Assembly: GCA_000181795.3 (NCBI GenBank)
Contig: CM012953.1
Coordinates: 2,229,443 to 2,293,442 of the forward strand
Source of the DNA: Trichinella spiralis
Taxonomy: Eukaryota > Nematoda > Enoplea > Trichinellida > Trichinellidae
Direction of reading: 5' to 3'
DNA: 64,000 bases
Below are positions 51,301 to 62,852 of this stretch, in pieces. Within the stretch, counting starts at the first letter, position 1, and the number at the start of each line of letters is the position of its first letter. Below the pieces are notes generated by a model. That model was given only the letters and a program-made list of their open reading frames with translations. It did not search any database and was not told the DNA's origin. The position numbers and the translations under genes were made by a program.

Positions 51301-54300
51301 ACTGCAGTGTTTACTGCTCACAGATAGAACAAATTACGCACAGCAGTCAACATATACAAAACTTTTTCATCGGCAAAACAACGATGGTTCAACGTTAAGT
51401 CAAATCAAATTAACAATTCACATCAAAGTGCAACAAGGATTCACACCCATCATATCAGTAAGATCGTGGAATCAAAAAGAAATTACAAGCTTGATAACAA
51501 CATTTATCACCACAAGATCAAAAACTGGTAGTTCGAAGAATTACATTATACATCATTACAGTTGAAGCATTTGAATTCAGTTTTATGAAATTGATTACAA
51601 ATATCCTGGAACAGTCAAAAGCAAATCAGCAACTGAAAATACACAACCAGTAGGATATCTATCACATTTCACTGCAGTACTCACATTCAGAATTGTCCAG
51701 TGATCCGTAGAATACTGGACATTATTTTCCAAAGAAAGAATACTCATCTGTCAGTATTTGTAATTTTTTATTGGAAAATTCAGTAAGAATTTCAAAAGTA
51801 AGCTGAATCTCATGTATTAGATGTAAGTTTGATTTAAAAGATGGAATTTAATGTTTGATGTAGTTTTTATGCATGTCAGTATAGAAGGTTAACTTTATAA
51901 AAGAATATAATAATTAAAACTTGAGGATTTCACTTTTGCACTGTGAGAGTGATCTGTTCAACGATGTGTACGCACCGTGGCTTTAGTATTGATTCAGATT
52001 TATGGAATCGATTTTCGAAGGTAGACTCAACAGTTTGCATTTTGCTCAGCAGCAGCAGGTGGAAAGTTTACAGTAAAAGAAACTTGACAATCAAATTGCA
52101 AATTACTAACAGTTAACAGTGCCAGATATGAAAGAGTGGAAATAATTTTTATTATAAGTAGAATATTAATATGGGCAAAATAGATTTAAAAAAAGATTTT
52201 TTGTATTTTTTGTGAATATCACGGCTATTATTTGCGTTGTGACATTACATTTATGACAAATATACTTCAGAATAAATAAGTCATTGGTCGAAATTACTGG
52301 ATGAGAATATTTGTATAAAGCCCTATGCAGTGGATACGTGATGTAGAGCTTTTTTATACTGAATTTGAGATTAGACCGTTAGCTATTTTTGAACTGTGTT
52401 TTCTTCAAAAAGTGATATATTTGTGTGAACGATAATTTGATATTTGTGTTGTGCTTTTTCAGCAGTTTGAATGCGGTTGTTCCATATGTGTATGCAAATA
52501 ATACTGAGCGTTTAATAAATTGGCAAATTTTGTTGCGTTTTACATAGATTTTAGTTGAAATCAGAATGAATATAATGTGTAATTTTTATAGCTGCACCAC
52601 TTAACTGTAAAAAAGAATGAGCCTGATCAAGTGGATTACACCGGAGAGATGGGTAACAATTTTAACTCTGTTGATTACAAGAAATGCTGATTTTAACTTC
52701 TGTTATGTATTTAGAGGCTATGCCTCCACCAGCAGCTTACGGTCGTCCAATGTTTGATATGGAGAACGCATCTCCTTTTAAAGCGGGTATGTTTTTATTT
52801 TTCAGTGAATAAATGGTTTTTAATTGATATTTTGTATTTGTTTTTTTTCTCATTTGAATTGTAAATAATTAACAATTTAGATCAGTTAGCTTCAGCAGCC
52901 GCTTTCAACCGCCCCCCTTACGATCCTGAAGCGATGTTAGTTCTTAAAGGCGGTAAATATTGTTATTAAAATTGTTTTTTTCAGTCACAAGTTTGAGAAA
53001 AGTTATGGAAATTGATTTTTTCAGAGAAACTGCTGCCTGGTGCAGGGGCTTACAGTAGATCTCCATACGACAGCGATCCAACAATGCGACCGAATCCATT
53101 TGGCGATCGTCAGCCAGATTTTCGTGATGCTCCTTATCCGAAGCAAGCTTACTATCCAAATCGAAGAGGTGGTGATGGCTACTGCCTTCCTGAGGATATG
53201 AGCCCAAGACCAGGGCGAGGTTATTACGATGATTTCCGCGGCCCACCAGATCCGAAAATGGGCTCTTATCCAGGCTACGGCGACGTGGACGGTGCATACC
53301 GTGGAACTTACGACGATCGCATGAAGGACGACTTCGGTATGCACCAGGAGAGTACTGTTATCATGATCTATGGGTTGGATCCAACATCAGTTAATTGCGA
53401 CAAGCTGTTCAATTTGTTATGCTTGTATGGAAATGTAATTCGAGTAAGTTACATAATATAAAGATGTTTTTGTTATTATTTTTCATTTGTAATATTTGTC
53501 ATTGTGTAGATCAAATTCTTGAAGAGCAAAAATGATACCGTCATGGTGCAAATGGGAGAACCGATTGCTGCTGGTCGTGTCATAGAAAACTTACACAATG
53601 CATTGGTATTTGGCAAACGCATTCATGTGGCGTATGTTTTTTTTATTGTTTTTTTTGTTTGTTAAATTGCACTTTCTCACTGTGTACAATATAGAATGTC
53701 ACGCCAACGCCAGCTGAATGAAGTTCGAGATCCGACCGAAATGCCAGACGGTAGTTCATCTTACAAGGATTTTACTGGCAGTCGGTTTCAACGATTTACA
53801 TCGCCGGATATTGCGGCCAAGAATCGTATCACCAATCCGCAGAAGTATTTGTACTTTTTCAACGCGCCGCCAAATGTGACCGAAGAGCGATTGATTAGCC
53901 TTTTCAAAGATTCCAACGCTCCAGAGCCGACGAATGTGAAAATTTTTAATAAGAAAGGTAATTAACTATCTGATCAGTGCTAATGGCGGAAGTGGTAAAT
54001 TGATAAAGTTTGAATGTGTTGATGCGGTGATATGTCAGTTTTAGAGCTTGTGAAAAATTCCGCGGGAATAATTGAATTTGAAAACGAAGCTGCCGCTACA
54101 GAAGCATTGATGTTATGCAATCATACGAATATAGAAAGTTATGGTAAATTATTATTGTTAATATTATTTAGTTTTTCGCTTTACGTTTTTTGTTGTTTTC
54201 TTTTTTAATCTTTGAAAAGAGATTAGTTGTAGAAGTTTCAGGGAGTAAAAGCCCGTTTGTGCTGAAAATGTGTTTCGCTGGACCCGCGCATACGTCGGTC

Positions 54301-54510
54301 AGCGTCGTAGGTGGCGGCGGCAGCTACAGAGGGCGTGGTGAAATAGGCCGTTTCAATGGACCTGCCAGTCCGCCGAATCCTCGGCCAAGGGGCCCTTCGA
54401 GCCGCTATGGTGGTCCTCCTCCACGTGGCTATGCACGTGAAAATTCTCGAGGAAGCTGGGGTTACGGAAACCGCGGTGCACGTGGAGTTTACAAAGCTTC
54501 GGCTCGTTGA
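48353..54510 (+). CDS. hrpl-1: hnRNP L homologue (four-RRM splicing regulator)
   Basis: hnRNP L is a nuclear protein that binds CA-rich RNA and controls splicing and stability. Exons: 48353-48382, 49515-49654, 49705-49750, 49808-49846, 49899-49972, 50040-50109, 50195-50377, 52592-52652, 52715-52786, 52881-52952, 53025-53443, 53510-53631, 53695-53957, 54045-54143, 54242-54510; 652 residues. RRM1 is near 27-105 (RVLLVRNLMDNVVEADLV), RRM2 near 118-195 (LIIYVQNAKYPITTEVIHQI, GCDIYSGCCTVKIEFAK), RRM3 near 371-450 (VIMIYGLDPTSVNCDKLFNL, LYGNVIRIKFLKSK) and RRM4 near 497-575 (YLYFFNAPPNVTEERLISLF). SYKDF and NRITNPQK-type spacers match the hnRNP L/LL family, not PTB. Gly/Tyr/Pro-rich sequence lies between RRM2 and RRM3, and an RGG-like tail ends the protein. 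Three tandem ATGs start exon 1. Confidence 0.93.
51300..51720 (+). promoter_or_regulatory. CA-rich segment in the hnRNP L intron, possible autoregulatory element
   Basis: Inside the 2.2-kb intron 50378-52591 the sequence switches from T-rich to strongly CA/ACA-rich (ctcacagatag, gcacagcagtcaac, ttcacacccatc, atcaccacaag). CA-rich RNA is the known target of hnRNP L, and vertebrate HNRNPL regulates itself through a CA-rich intronic region with a poison exon. The same logic here is inference. Confidence 0.4.
51324..51457 (+). other. Candidate poison exon of hnRNP L
   Basis: An acceptor-like tgctcacag ends at 51323 and a good donor, tca|gtaaga, starts at 51458. The 134-nt segment is not a multiple of three. 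Entered in the phase left by exon 50195-50377 it reads IEQITHSSQHIQNFFIGK and soon meets a TAA more than 50 nt before its donor, so inclusion should trigger nonsense-mediated decay. The upstream tract is only moderately pyrimidine-rich. Confidence 0.3.
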
Positions 54511-54674
54511 ATGGAAAAAGATGATCATGGCAACTATTTATTATTTTTCACATGATTTTTTGGTCGCTGATACTATTTATATTTACGTTATTCAGCAGAT
54601 GCTTTTCTAGCTTTATTATTTAGCATAAAAAGACATGTGTTAATGATATTTTTTTCAAAATGAAAATTCAGAAA

Positions 54675-54680
54675 AATAAA
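54675..54680 (+). terminator. Poly(A) signal of hnRNP L
   Basis: AATAAA lies about 165 nt after the stop codon and is followed by a GT/T-rich stretch (gtggtgcattattgtgtttt). Confidence 0.65.
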
Positions 54681-55478
54681 AATGAAAATTTCAACCAGTG
54701 GTGCATTATTGTGTTTTATTTTTGTTTATAGATAGATCAAAGTGGAGAAAGAAAGGATCGCTTGATCAGAATTTGAATATTTAATAATTAAATAAGTAAT
54801 ATCAATAAGTCGGCATGTTTCGGGTATGTGTGCATGAAGATATTTCAAAAATGAAACCACCCGTTGACGAATGAATAGACAGTTCAAATTGTGGTTGTGG
54901 CATAACCTAATATGTCGAAAATTATTATCAGGGGCAGTGTTTTTTGTTACTGATTCAAAAAATGATAATTTTAATTTGTATTTTTTTCTATTATAAGCCA
55001 AAGTAGTATGTTTTTGCTTGTTGTATTTTCAATGATTATTTGAATGGTACATTGGTTCTGTTGACGATAAAATTGAAAGCTGTAAACAGCAGAAATTTTC
55101 AGACAGGGTGTTTTATTTTTAACAACTCTGTAAATATGAAGTACGCGTGTTGTTACAAAATTTGAAAAACAAATATCAATGCACAAACTGAATTAGTAAA
55201 TATTTTTCCTCGTTATGAATGAACATTAGTAAACACGACTGAGTTTTCAGAATCAGTAATACTGATATTGTAAATACAAGATTAATGAACGGATTAATTA
55301 TGACTTCCACTTTTTTTCATGTTTCTAGAATTATAGCTGCCGAATATTGTAGAATTTGAAATAACATCTGTCTGTGCGGAGGAATACTTTGATAAAATTT
55401 AATTCACGGAATGAAGCTAGTTATTCAAATTAAAAATCGCACAATAATATCTATCATATATTTCATAAAACAAATCTG
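54681..55478. other. Intergenic, A+T-rich
   Basis: This is the 3' flank of hnRNP L up to the inverted integrase fragment. No gene or RNA is visible on either strand. Confidence 0.5.
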
Positions 55479-55524
55479 TATATGTGTTGCGCTTAATGTT
55501 GAAAATTGCTTGTTATTGACAATA
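55479..55524 (-). repeat. Inverted copy of an integrase-relic fragment (arm 1)
   Basis: The sequence pairs with the reverse complement of 56393-56438, with 5 mismatches in 46 positions by eye. Arm 2 lies inside the integrase relic, so arm 1 is a second, oppositely oriented piece of the same element. Confidence 0.8.
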
Positions 55525-55829
55525 GGTAATAAGCATTTGCCTAATATTGAAATGATGCTTCACAATGACACGCTGTATGCTGAAATGCTTTTATTAATGA
55601 TAATTGTATTTATTGTCAGTGACAAATGTATCGCTTGAAAATTTCAATGATGTTCATTTCATGCAACTAATAATAGATGATTAGGTTCAAATATGTACAA
55701 AATAATTTGCGCCTGAAAATGGCTTCATTATGAAAGTTGTATGAAAGCAAAAGGCAACCAACCACTTCCCAATTTATTAAAATTCTGATGGATAAAAAGG
55801 CTGTACATGAAAAAAAGCCCGGTGCTCTG

Positions 55830-56440
55830 ATAAGGGAAAAAGGATAGAATACAACTACTTTTTCGACTTCACAACGAGATCAAATGATTACTGAGATTCT
55901 GTGAATCCAGTATGATGGCCCAAAATCTGTCCGTGATTATAATTTTAAAAAAATCAGTATGAAGTTTTAAAAATTGACAAAGAAAATAAACTAATCTGAT
56001 TGGGCAAGTATGATGAAATAAGATGCATCCTCTCTACGGAAGAAATGTTCGATGCTATCAATACTCCCATCCATGGTGGAGATGAAAACATTTCGAGAAG
56101 TACAAAATAAATGGGTCAACGTCCCACAGGAAGCGTGTCATTTGTTTCTCACGTTATATGAAGAATGTTACAAGAAAAAAGCGAGAAAGCTTCCATAAAG
56201 CCTAATTGCTAAACCACTGACGAGTAGAAATGTAATGGTCACAAGCCCAGGTGACAATGTCTTTGATAAATTTTTAAACTATGCCTGATGGTGATTATAA
56301 ATATATATCATGACTTATTTGAATCACTTTATGAAGTTTTCAATGTTGAGTCCGCTAAAATCAAAACTGGTAGAAAAAGTGGCATCGATGATTATTGCCA
56401 ATAATAGGCAATTTTCAACATTAAGCGTAACATATATACT
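55830..56440 (+). pseudogene. Broken integrase-core gene of a mobile element (KRBA2/SCAND3-like)
   Basis: Pieces of one protein can be read across several frames of the plus strand: YEVLKIDKENKLI, then EEMFDAINTPIHGG, then KWVNVPQEACHLFLTLYEEC, then YIMTYLNHFMKFSMLSPLKS. Order and content match the integrase zinc-binding region and the start of the rve catalytic core in KRBA2- and SCAND3-like proteins, which derive from mobile-element integrases (HxxxGH-, CxxC- and YxDHFTKF-type motifs). Stops and frameshifts break it throughout, the histidine and second cysteine motifs are degraded, and the acidic core residues downstream are missing. It is a dead relic. The exact element class (Ginger-like DNA transposon or retroelement) is not decided. 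Confidence 0.7.
56393..56438 (+). repeat. Inverted repeat arm 2, inside the integrase relic
   Basis: This is the reverse-complement partner of 55479-55524. It encodes the end of the readable relic (IIANNRQFSTLS). Confidence 0.8.
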
Positions 56441-58033
56441 TGAAAATTGCGACATTTGAAATTTTGAATGTTGAATAGCATTTGCTTCAATGCAATTTAC
56501 ATGCAGCATGACATTCATAAAAATGAAACATGTTTTCACATCAGCTACTGATGTATAGCTTTTTTTTACGCATTAAGAATTTTGTGTTTATTCTCTTATT
56601 GAAATTATTCACTTTTGTATAAAAAATTCCATTGCATGCAAGTGTTTTCTATCAATAAATTAATAAAAGTTTTCATAATTGAAATGAATGTTTTATCAAA
56701 TTGTCACAATTTCTAACAGATCAATTTGATTAAATTCTTCAGTTTTATATTTTCATCCAGAAAATTTGATCACGAATTATTTTACTGCATGAATGGTGTG
56801 ATGATATAGTAAGCAGCTGTTGAAATCGATTATGTACAATTAAATGGTGTTCAATTAAATTTTCTGAGAAATGAATTTCATGCTTCTCTACATTTTTCAT
56901 TTTAGAATTATTTGAATTTCAAAGCTTGAACTTTGAAAAACAATACTGATGTTTTTTTAAGATAAAATAAAAAAACATTTCTTGTAACTAATTATTTGTA
57001 AATATACTGCTTCACATTTTTTACAAATGTATTTGTAAAATTTTATTTATTTATTCAAATTTCACAAAATTGTTGTAGTGATTAAAAAATGAAAAATCTG
57101 AATCTAAAAGTGAAATTAAATGTATAAATTCCATTCTTAAAATTAAAACAAATATGTATTTTTATATGCGTTGCGCTGATTTCTTTTCATTTTCATTAAA
57201 ATTGAACACTGTGCATTTCAATGAAATATTGGTGAAATCGTTGTATTTATATTCATAATTGAAGCGTAGAGATGAGTAATATTTTAATAGTGAACGCTTT
57301 TGCTGTTTTGTTCGCTGCTTTATTAACCACTTTCATAGATGAATTATGTTAATATACGTTGTTCATAATTGTAGAATGGGACAATGTAATAATCTTTCGA
57401 AATTCAATAAAAATACTACTTTTCATTATTGATTATACGTTATAATTCATTAAACAAATAAAATAATAATGATGATAAAGTATTTCAGTGTATTTTTTTG
57501 GAAAGCTTTTAGAAGTGCTAAAAAAAGTAATGCTTTTTTTCTTCTTTGTTATTATCTAGTGAGCAAAATTTCTAATTTGAAATTTCTTTTTGTATAAAAA
57601 ATACTTTTTTGATTATAAATTTGTTTTTCAAAAAAAGAATTTCGTAATTTCATGATTTATCAAGTTGGAATTATCAGATTAATATGACAAAATAATGCAA
57701 AAGTCAAAAGAGTTTTGATTTTTAAGGTTGATTAAAAATTTTATTCATCAAAAATATTTCTCATGTGAATAATGAGCTTTTCATTAAAATAATACTGATA
57801 AAAGGAAAGTCTAAATGAAAATGATTTTACAAAATATAGTAGTATCTTTTTTTTAAAAAATATTTTAAATTCTTTACATTTTTAGTCGATATTGTGAAAC
57901 AGTGAAATAGTGATTAAGCAAATGAAAAGTTGTGGTAGATTTTAATATCTGTGATTGTTTTATTGTAATTTCAAATAATAATAATGCCCGTCGCAGAAGG
58001 TGAGCAAATTTGACTGAGTGAAAAAAGCGAAGT
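56441..58033. other. Intergenic, A+T-rich
   Basis: No gene was recognised. The left part may contain further unrecognisable transposon sequence. The receptor gene's poly(A) signal is at 57959-57964 on the minus strand. Confidence 0.5.
57959..57964 (-). terminator. Poly(A) signal of the receptor gene
   Basis: AATAAA on the minus strand lies about 70 nt past the stop codon at 58034-58036. Confidence 0.55.
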
Positions 58034-60639
58034 TCACAAGATGCTGCTCACTGGATGCACAGAGGGTAGACAACGGATGCAGAGGTTCGAAGTTCTCCAA
58101 ATGCGAAACAGACCATGGACAGTGAAGGCGACATTGTGGAGCAGCCAGACGATGAAATCCCAGAATTGCTGTTCTTCATTTTCGATCATGCTGGCCATTG
58201 CAGCGACAAATGGGATGCTGTGTATTGCCAAGGTGAAGAAGGTGATGATGAAGATTTTATTGACGGCTATTGAATTTCTGCGCAGCTGTATCACTTGAAT
58301 ATTATTTTCAGTGACTCGTTTTTGGAGTCTCAGACGAATCATTGCCACCAACAGCAGACCAGTGGCAGCGATGCTTATGGTCAGCGTGAGCACGATGTTC
58401 AAGATGATCATCTTGGGCGCCACCACATCAGTGAGAATGCACATTATGGAAATTTCAGTCGAATCGTAGACTGATATCAGCCAAGCCGACGTGATTACGG
58501 TCATCAGAAGTGCAATGAAGAGAATCAGACCGACAACGAAGGCAAATCTCCTTGTCAATTGCCAGTGGGTTTTAATGATGGAAATGGTGAGCAAAAAATC
58601 GATCGCCATGAACAACAGTATAGAAACGATGATCAAATCTGCGCTCAGATAAAGAGTTGGGTGGATGGCGAATACAAAGCAGTACAAAGCGCTCACTGTG
58701 CTGTCCGAGTTGAAGTAATAAATTATACGAGCATATTCCAGAGCAATAGTGAACGTTTTCATTGAACAAGCCAACGCATAAGCTGAAACAAGCAACAATG
58801 CATTTTATCATAATTAGTTTTTTTATATGAAACATATATATTATTTATTTGAATGTTTCATCTTAAATTTGTTCAACAAAAATGTACCTCAGTTTTGCAT
58901 ATTGACATCTTTTTCAACTGTTCGCATTGAATATTATTATTTTTGATGTTTAAATTTGAATGCATGAATTACACATTCTTTCTTAACTTTCTTTTATTAT
59001 TAGCTGAACATTATTTGAACGTATTATTTTTTTAATTATAAAAATTCAAATTATTCTTTAAATAATTTCAAAAACTGTCAACGGAAAACTACAATTTATG
59101 ATGTCGCGTGTGAAGAATATGAAAGATTAAAATTTGATTACATATTGTTGCTAATTTATATTTCCCGTCTTTCTCATTCAGTGTCAGTGCACTAAAATTA
59201 AGTATTCACTACTCGTTTTTCTATTTGTGCTTCAATTTTCTCATTATAATATATTTTAATTTTTATTCCTGCATTTGAATTCCATTTCATTCATTTGCAA
59301 ACAATTTTTATTTGCAATTCTTTAAAAATAATTACAATACAATATTATTATTACAAGTAGCAGTAATCTTCGTTAGAAAACAATTCTACATGCTTATGTG
59401 TTTTAAATTAATTTTCACTCTCATCAATTCATCTGAAATTGTAATTTTATTACATTGAATTGAACGCAAAAGTCAGATGATAAATTAACAATGCTAAATT
59501 TATAGAAATAAATTAAATGATAAATTATTTACGAATCAATCTATGCAAACGATAGAAAATTGCTACAAAACTCAATGCAAACTTTACTGGATAACATGTA
59601 AAAATTAATAATTGCAATCATTCTACAGGAGCTGTCTATTATATTGTTTACAGCAAGCTAACAACTGTGTTTATTTAAAAAAAAACGAAATTCTCCACTA
59701 AATGTATTCATCTAATCAATTATAAGTTTAAATTATAAAAATTAATTTGAAATTTTCATGGAAACAATGATAACGATGATCAATTTTAATGCAAAAATCT
59801 TATAATCCTTCAATCTCGTCAAGCAGAAATATAAAAAGTATTTTGAATATATTTAAAAATATCTTCAAATAAACTGAAATCAATTTTTTGCCATAAAATG
59901 GTGTCATGAATAAAAAATAGTTATATTTATGTAATTTTCTAAAAAATTCATATGCTTTTTTCAACTTATCCAACATTAATAATGCAAAGAAAAACAAAAA
60001 ACAATTCTTTTTTATAAAAATAAACGAATCAATTAAAAAATTACTTTGACTTATTGCGGAATATGCCTGGAGCTTTGATTCTCAAAATAAAATTTGCAAA
60101 CATTTTCTTTTTAAATCTTGATCAAATTAATCGAAATGTAATAATTTTACACACACACACACACATATATATAAATCCATAATTCATAAATAATCACATA
60201 TATATATATATGAATATTAACAAAATTTTAATAATGTAATTTGTTAAATAGGCCAAAATTAAAAAAATTTTTCTAATAAAACATTCGTATGAATTTTGAA
60301 TGTTAGATAAGTGTATAAGTTCTTTTCCAACACGAACAAATGTGTTATTTTAAAATAAATTAAATATTGAAATGATCGAATTTGCATAAGATCACAATTG
60401 AAAATATTACCAGTGAAATATTTCTTGATGCGATGCTTTTCTTTGTTTAGTATTAACGTAATAGCCCAAGCACCATTAGTCAAAAATCCTGTACACCCGA
60501 ATACAAGGTACATGTACACAACTGATTCCATATTGTAAAAGAATTTTATTTTGTCTTGGACAGTGGTCGACAGTGCTGTCGGTTCGCATGCCAAATCGAC
60601 ACTGGAATTACAGCTGTCTGTTGAATTATTATCATACAT
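58034..60639 (-). CDS. Seven-transmembrane receptor (GPCR-like), orphan
   Basis: Two exons on the minus strand, 60639-60411 and 58782-58034, join in phase to give 325 residues. The extracellular N terminus has N-glycosylation sequons (NNST, NSS). Seven hydrophobic segments follow: VVYMYLVFGCTGFLTNGAWA; YALACSMKTFTIAL; LIIVSILLFMAIDFLLTISI; VVGLILFIALLMTVITSAWL; IILNIVLTLTISIAATGLLL; IFIITFFTLAIHSIPFVAAM; FIVWLLHNVAFTVHGLFRIW. Cysteines in SALYCFV and ISIMCIL could form the usual loop disulfide. There is no DRY at the end of helix 3 and no NPxxY in helix 7; the loop after helix 5 is basic (RLRLQKR). It resembles divergent nematode serpentine receptors, but the subfamily cannot be named. Other 5' exons are not excluded, since the ATG context was the only guide to the start. 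Confidence 0.8.
60149..60164. repeat. (AC)8 microsatellite followed by (TA)n
   Basis: A short alternating AC run inside the receptor's intron (58783-60410), directly followed by an AT run. Confidence 0.9.
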
Positions 60640-62413
60640 TGGACAAAAATTTTCTCAATTTTTGCACAGTTATTTCTGTTGAGCCAGAAATTGAAAGTAA
60701 TTCATTTTCTTTTCAAATATCAATCCAACAAATGATCATTGACAAATTAAACTGCTCATGGCTACTGTTGCTGTTTATGCGAGATCAGGAGGAAATCAAT
60801 TAAAATTTCATTTTGCACGATACATTTAATTAACATTTATCACTACCAAAAGTTTAACATCACTTTGCTCATTTTTGTCAACAAATAATACAATAATAAT
60901 CATAATAATGTGAACAATAAATAAAAAGAAAAAAAAATTTTTTACAAATTATAAATCATCTGATACATTGCGCAAAACACACTCATCTATTTTATCTCTT
61001 ATTCTCATTTCCATTTATCCATCCAATAGCACTACTATTTTAATTATATGCAACACAATCACGAAAAAAATGCTTTTATTTTTATAAGTATTATTGCATT
61101 TATTTTCATCATTTTATTTTAATGACATAAACTTAATCTTTCGATTAATAGCCGTCATCTGTAATTAGTCACGTAATATGAACTAGAAAAAAATAACCAT
61201 ATATATGCTATTTGATTTTTCCAAAAGTTTACTTAATAAATTTAATCCGGTAATTTTTACTTTATCGCTTTTTATCTTATCCAGTAATGTGATGAATTAT
61301 TTACGGTAAAGCAAACTTTAAAAAATTTTTTAACAAAATTCATTATTCCGCAAAACATCAATTTATATCTTAAAAATACATTTTCAATAATTGTTTTAAT
61401 GCATCAAAAGAATGATATTTACCTTGCTTCATATTGTTTGCTTAGCTTTATATTATCTCGCTAAAAGATTATAACTTAATAAAGTTGGCTAATCGATGCA
61501 CTTCATTTTACTATGTAAAATTCTGATCACTTTTTAACAATAAATTGCTTTTCTGATTTAACTAAAAAACTTATAAAGATCTAATTTCAAATGCTGTATT
61601 ATCAATTTTCTTCTTTCAACCTATCAAATTTTTTCTTCAAAATTCCTATTTTTTGAAATTCTAATCAGAAAACAATTTTAAAGAATAATAAATACAATAA
61701 TGATCAGTACTGTCACTTTAAAAATTTATGAAGATAATTAAAATCAAACATATTATTTCACTACAGAACATTATTACCTTACTCAGTAAAAAGTTTTTCT
61801 TATTTCTGAACACCAATTAAATCAAAAATGTCAAAATGCATATTCATTTATATTAGTCTTTCCATCACTAACAAAAGATGATTAATTTGTTTAATACAAT
61901 TTACTTAAACTCTTGACCGATTTTTTTCAACTTAAACTTAAACATGACATCATTGAATTGCCGCTCTAGCTATGCTTGTGCTTTCTATGCCTTATGTTTA
62001 AGAGTGGTGAAATTTTTTATAAAAGTCATTTTTGCAATTGTGATTTTATTGCAATTTCCTAAGACTGCTATGAATCAATAAAATTTATCCTGATTTGAAT
62101 TCATATTGTCATGTCATTAATGAATACTGAAGCAAACATTAATGCTACTGAAATGTTAAATTATATCTACATGCAAAGATGTGTAGGAACATCTGAAAAA
62201 GTGAATGATAGGGCTATCACTGAAGAAATGATTAGTTACATTCAAACTTAAAAATACTGTAGATCAAATTATTCCCGCTAAGTATTATGCAATTCTTCAA
62301 AAATAGACCATTAAGTATTCAGTGAAATAATTTAAAAATTTAACAACAATTATTGAACTTTTCACATTCGATTAAACGGTATATTTAAAATGGCAATAGC
62401 TATTTCCGATGTT
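60640..62413. other. Intergenic, A+T-rich
   Basis: This is the 5' flank of the receptor gene up to the target duplication of the hAT element. No gene, RNA or repeat of note was seen. Confidence 0.5.
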
Positions 62414-62787
62414 GCATATATCAGTGATTCCCAAAGTGGGCGATATCGCCCCCTTGGGGGCGGTGGAAGGCTGGAAGGGGGCGGTGGGAAGTAAGGGGGC
62501 ACTTGGGAGAGCTGGAAAATAATGGAGCACATTGGAGGGGGCGCTTGAACGCAATGTTTTATGTTTTGTGTTTATATTGATATTTAAGAATATTGATTGA
62601 TTATTTTGTGCTTAATGTGAAATGTGCCTTCTTCATCTTCTTCGCTCATATTTATATTTGCGGTGGTGGCTTGACTGTGCTCCTGATCGCCGTGGAGCGA
62701 TTATGCATTAATTGTGGATGTGAAGCTAATTAATTTAACAGTTGTTGGTCCATGCGACCTTGTTGGTTGTTTTTATCTGAGTAGCCT

Positions 62788-62852
62788 GGAAATCAGTCAC
62801 CGCACTGAAGTCACGTTCAACTAAGTAGGAAGATGGGAAGGCGAGTAGGAAC
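62788..62852 (-). repeat. Inverted copy of the transposase C-terminal segment
   Basis: The 65 nt align to the reverse complement of 63642-63706 with 8 mismatches by eye, 7 of them transitions. Weaker similarity continues outward toward about 62700 (the part encoding the final residues), apparently with a deletion. The fragment ends abruptly where the forward transposase begins (about 62853), marking a rearrangement junction. Confidence 0.85.
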
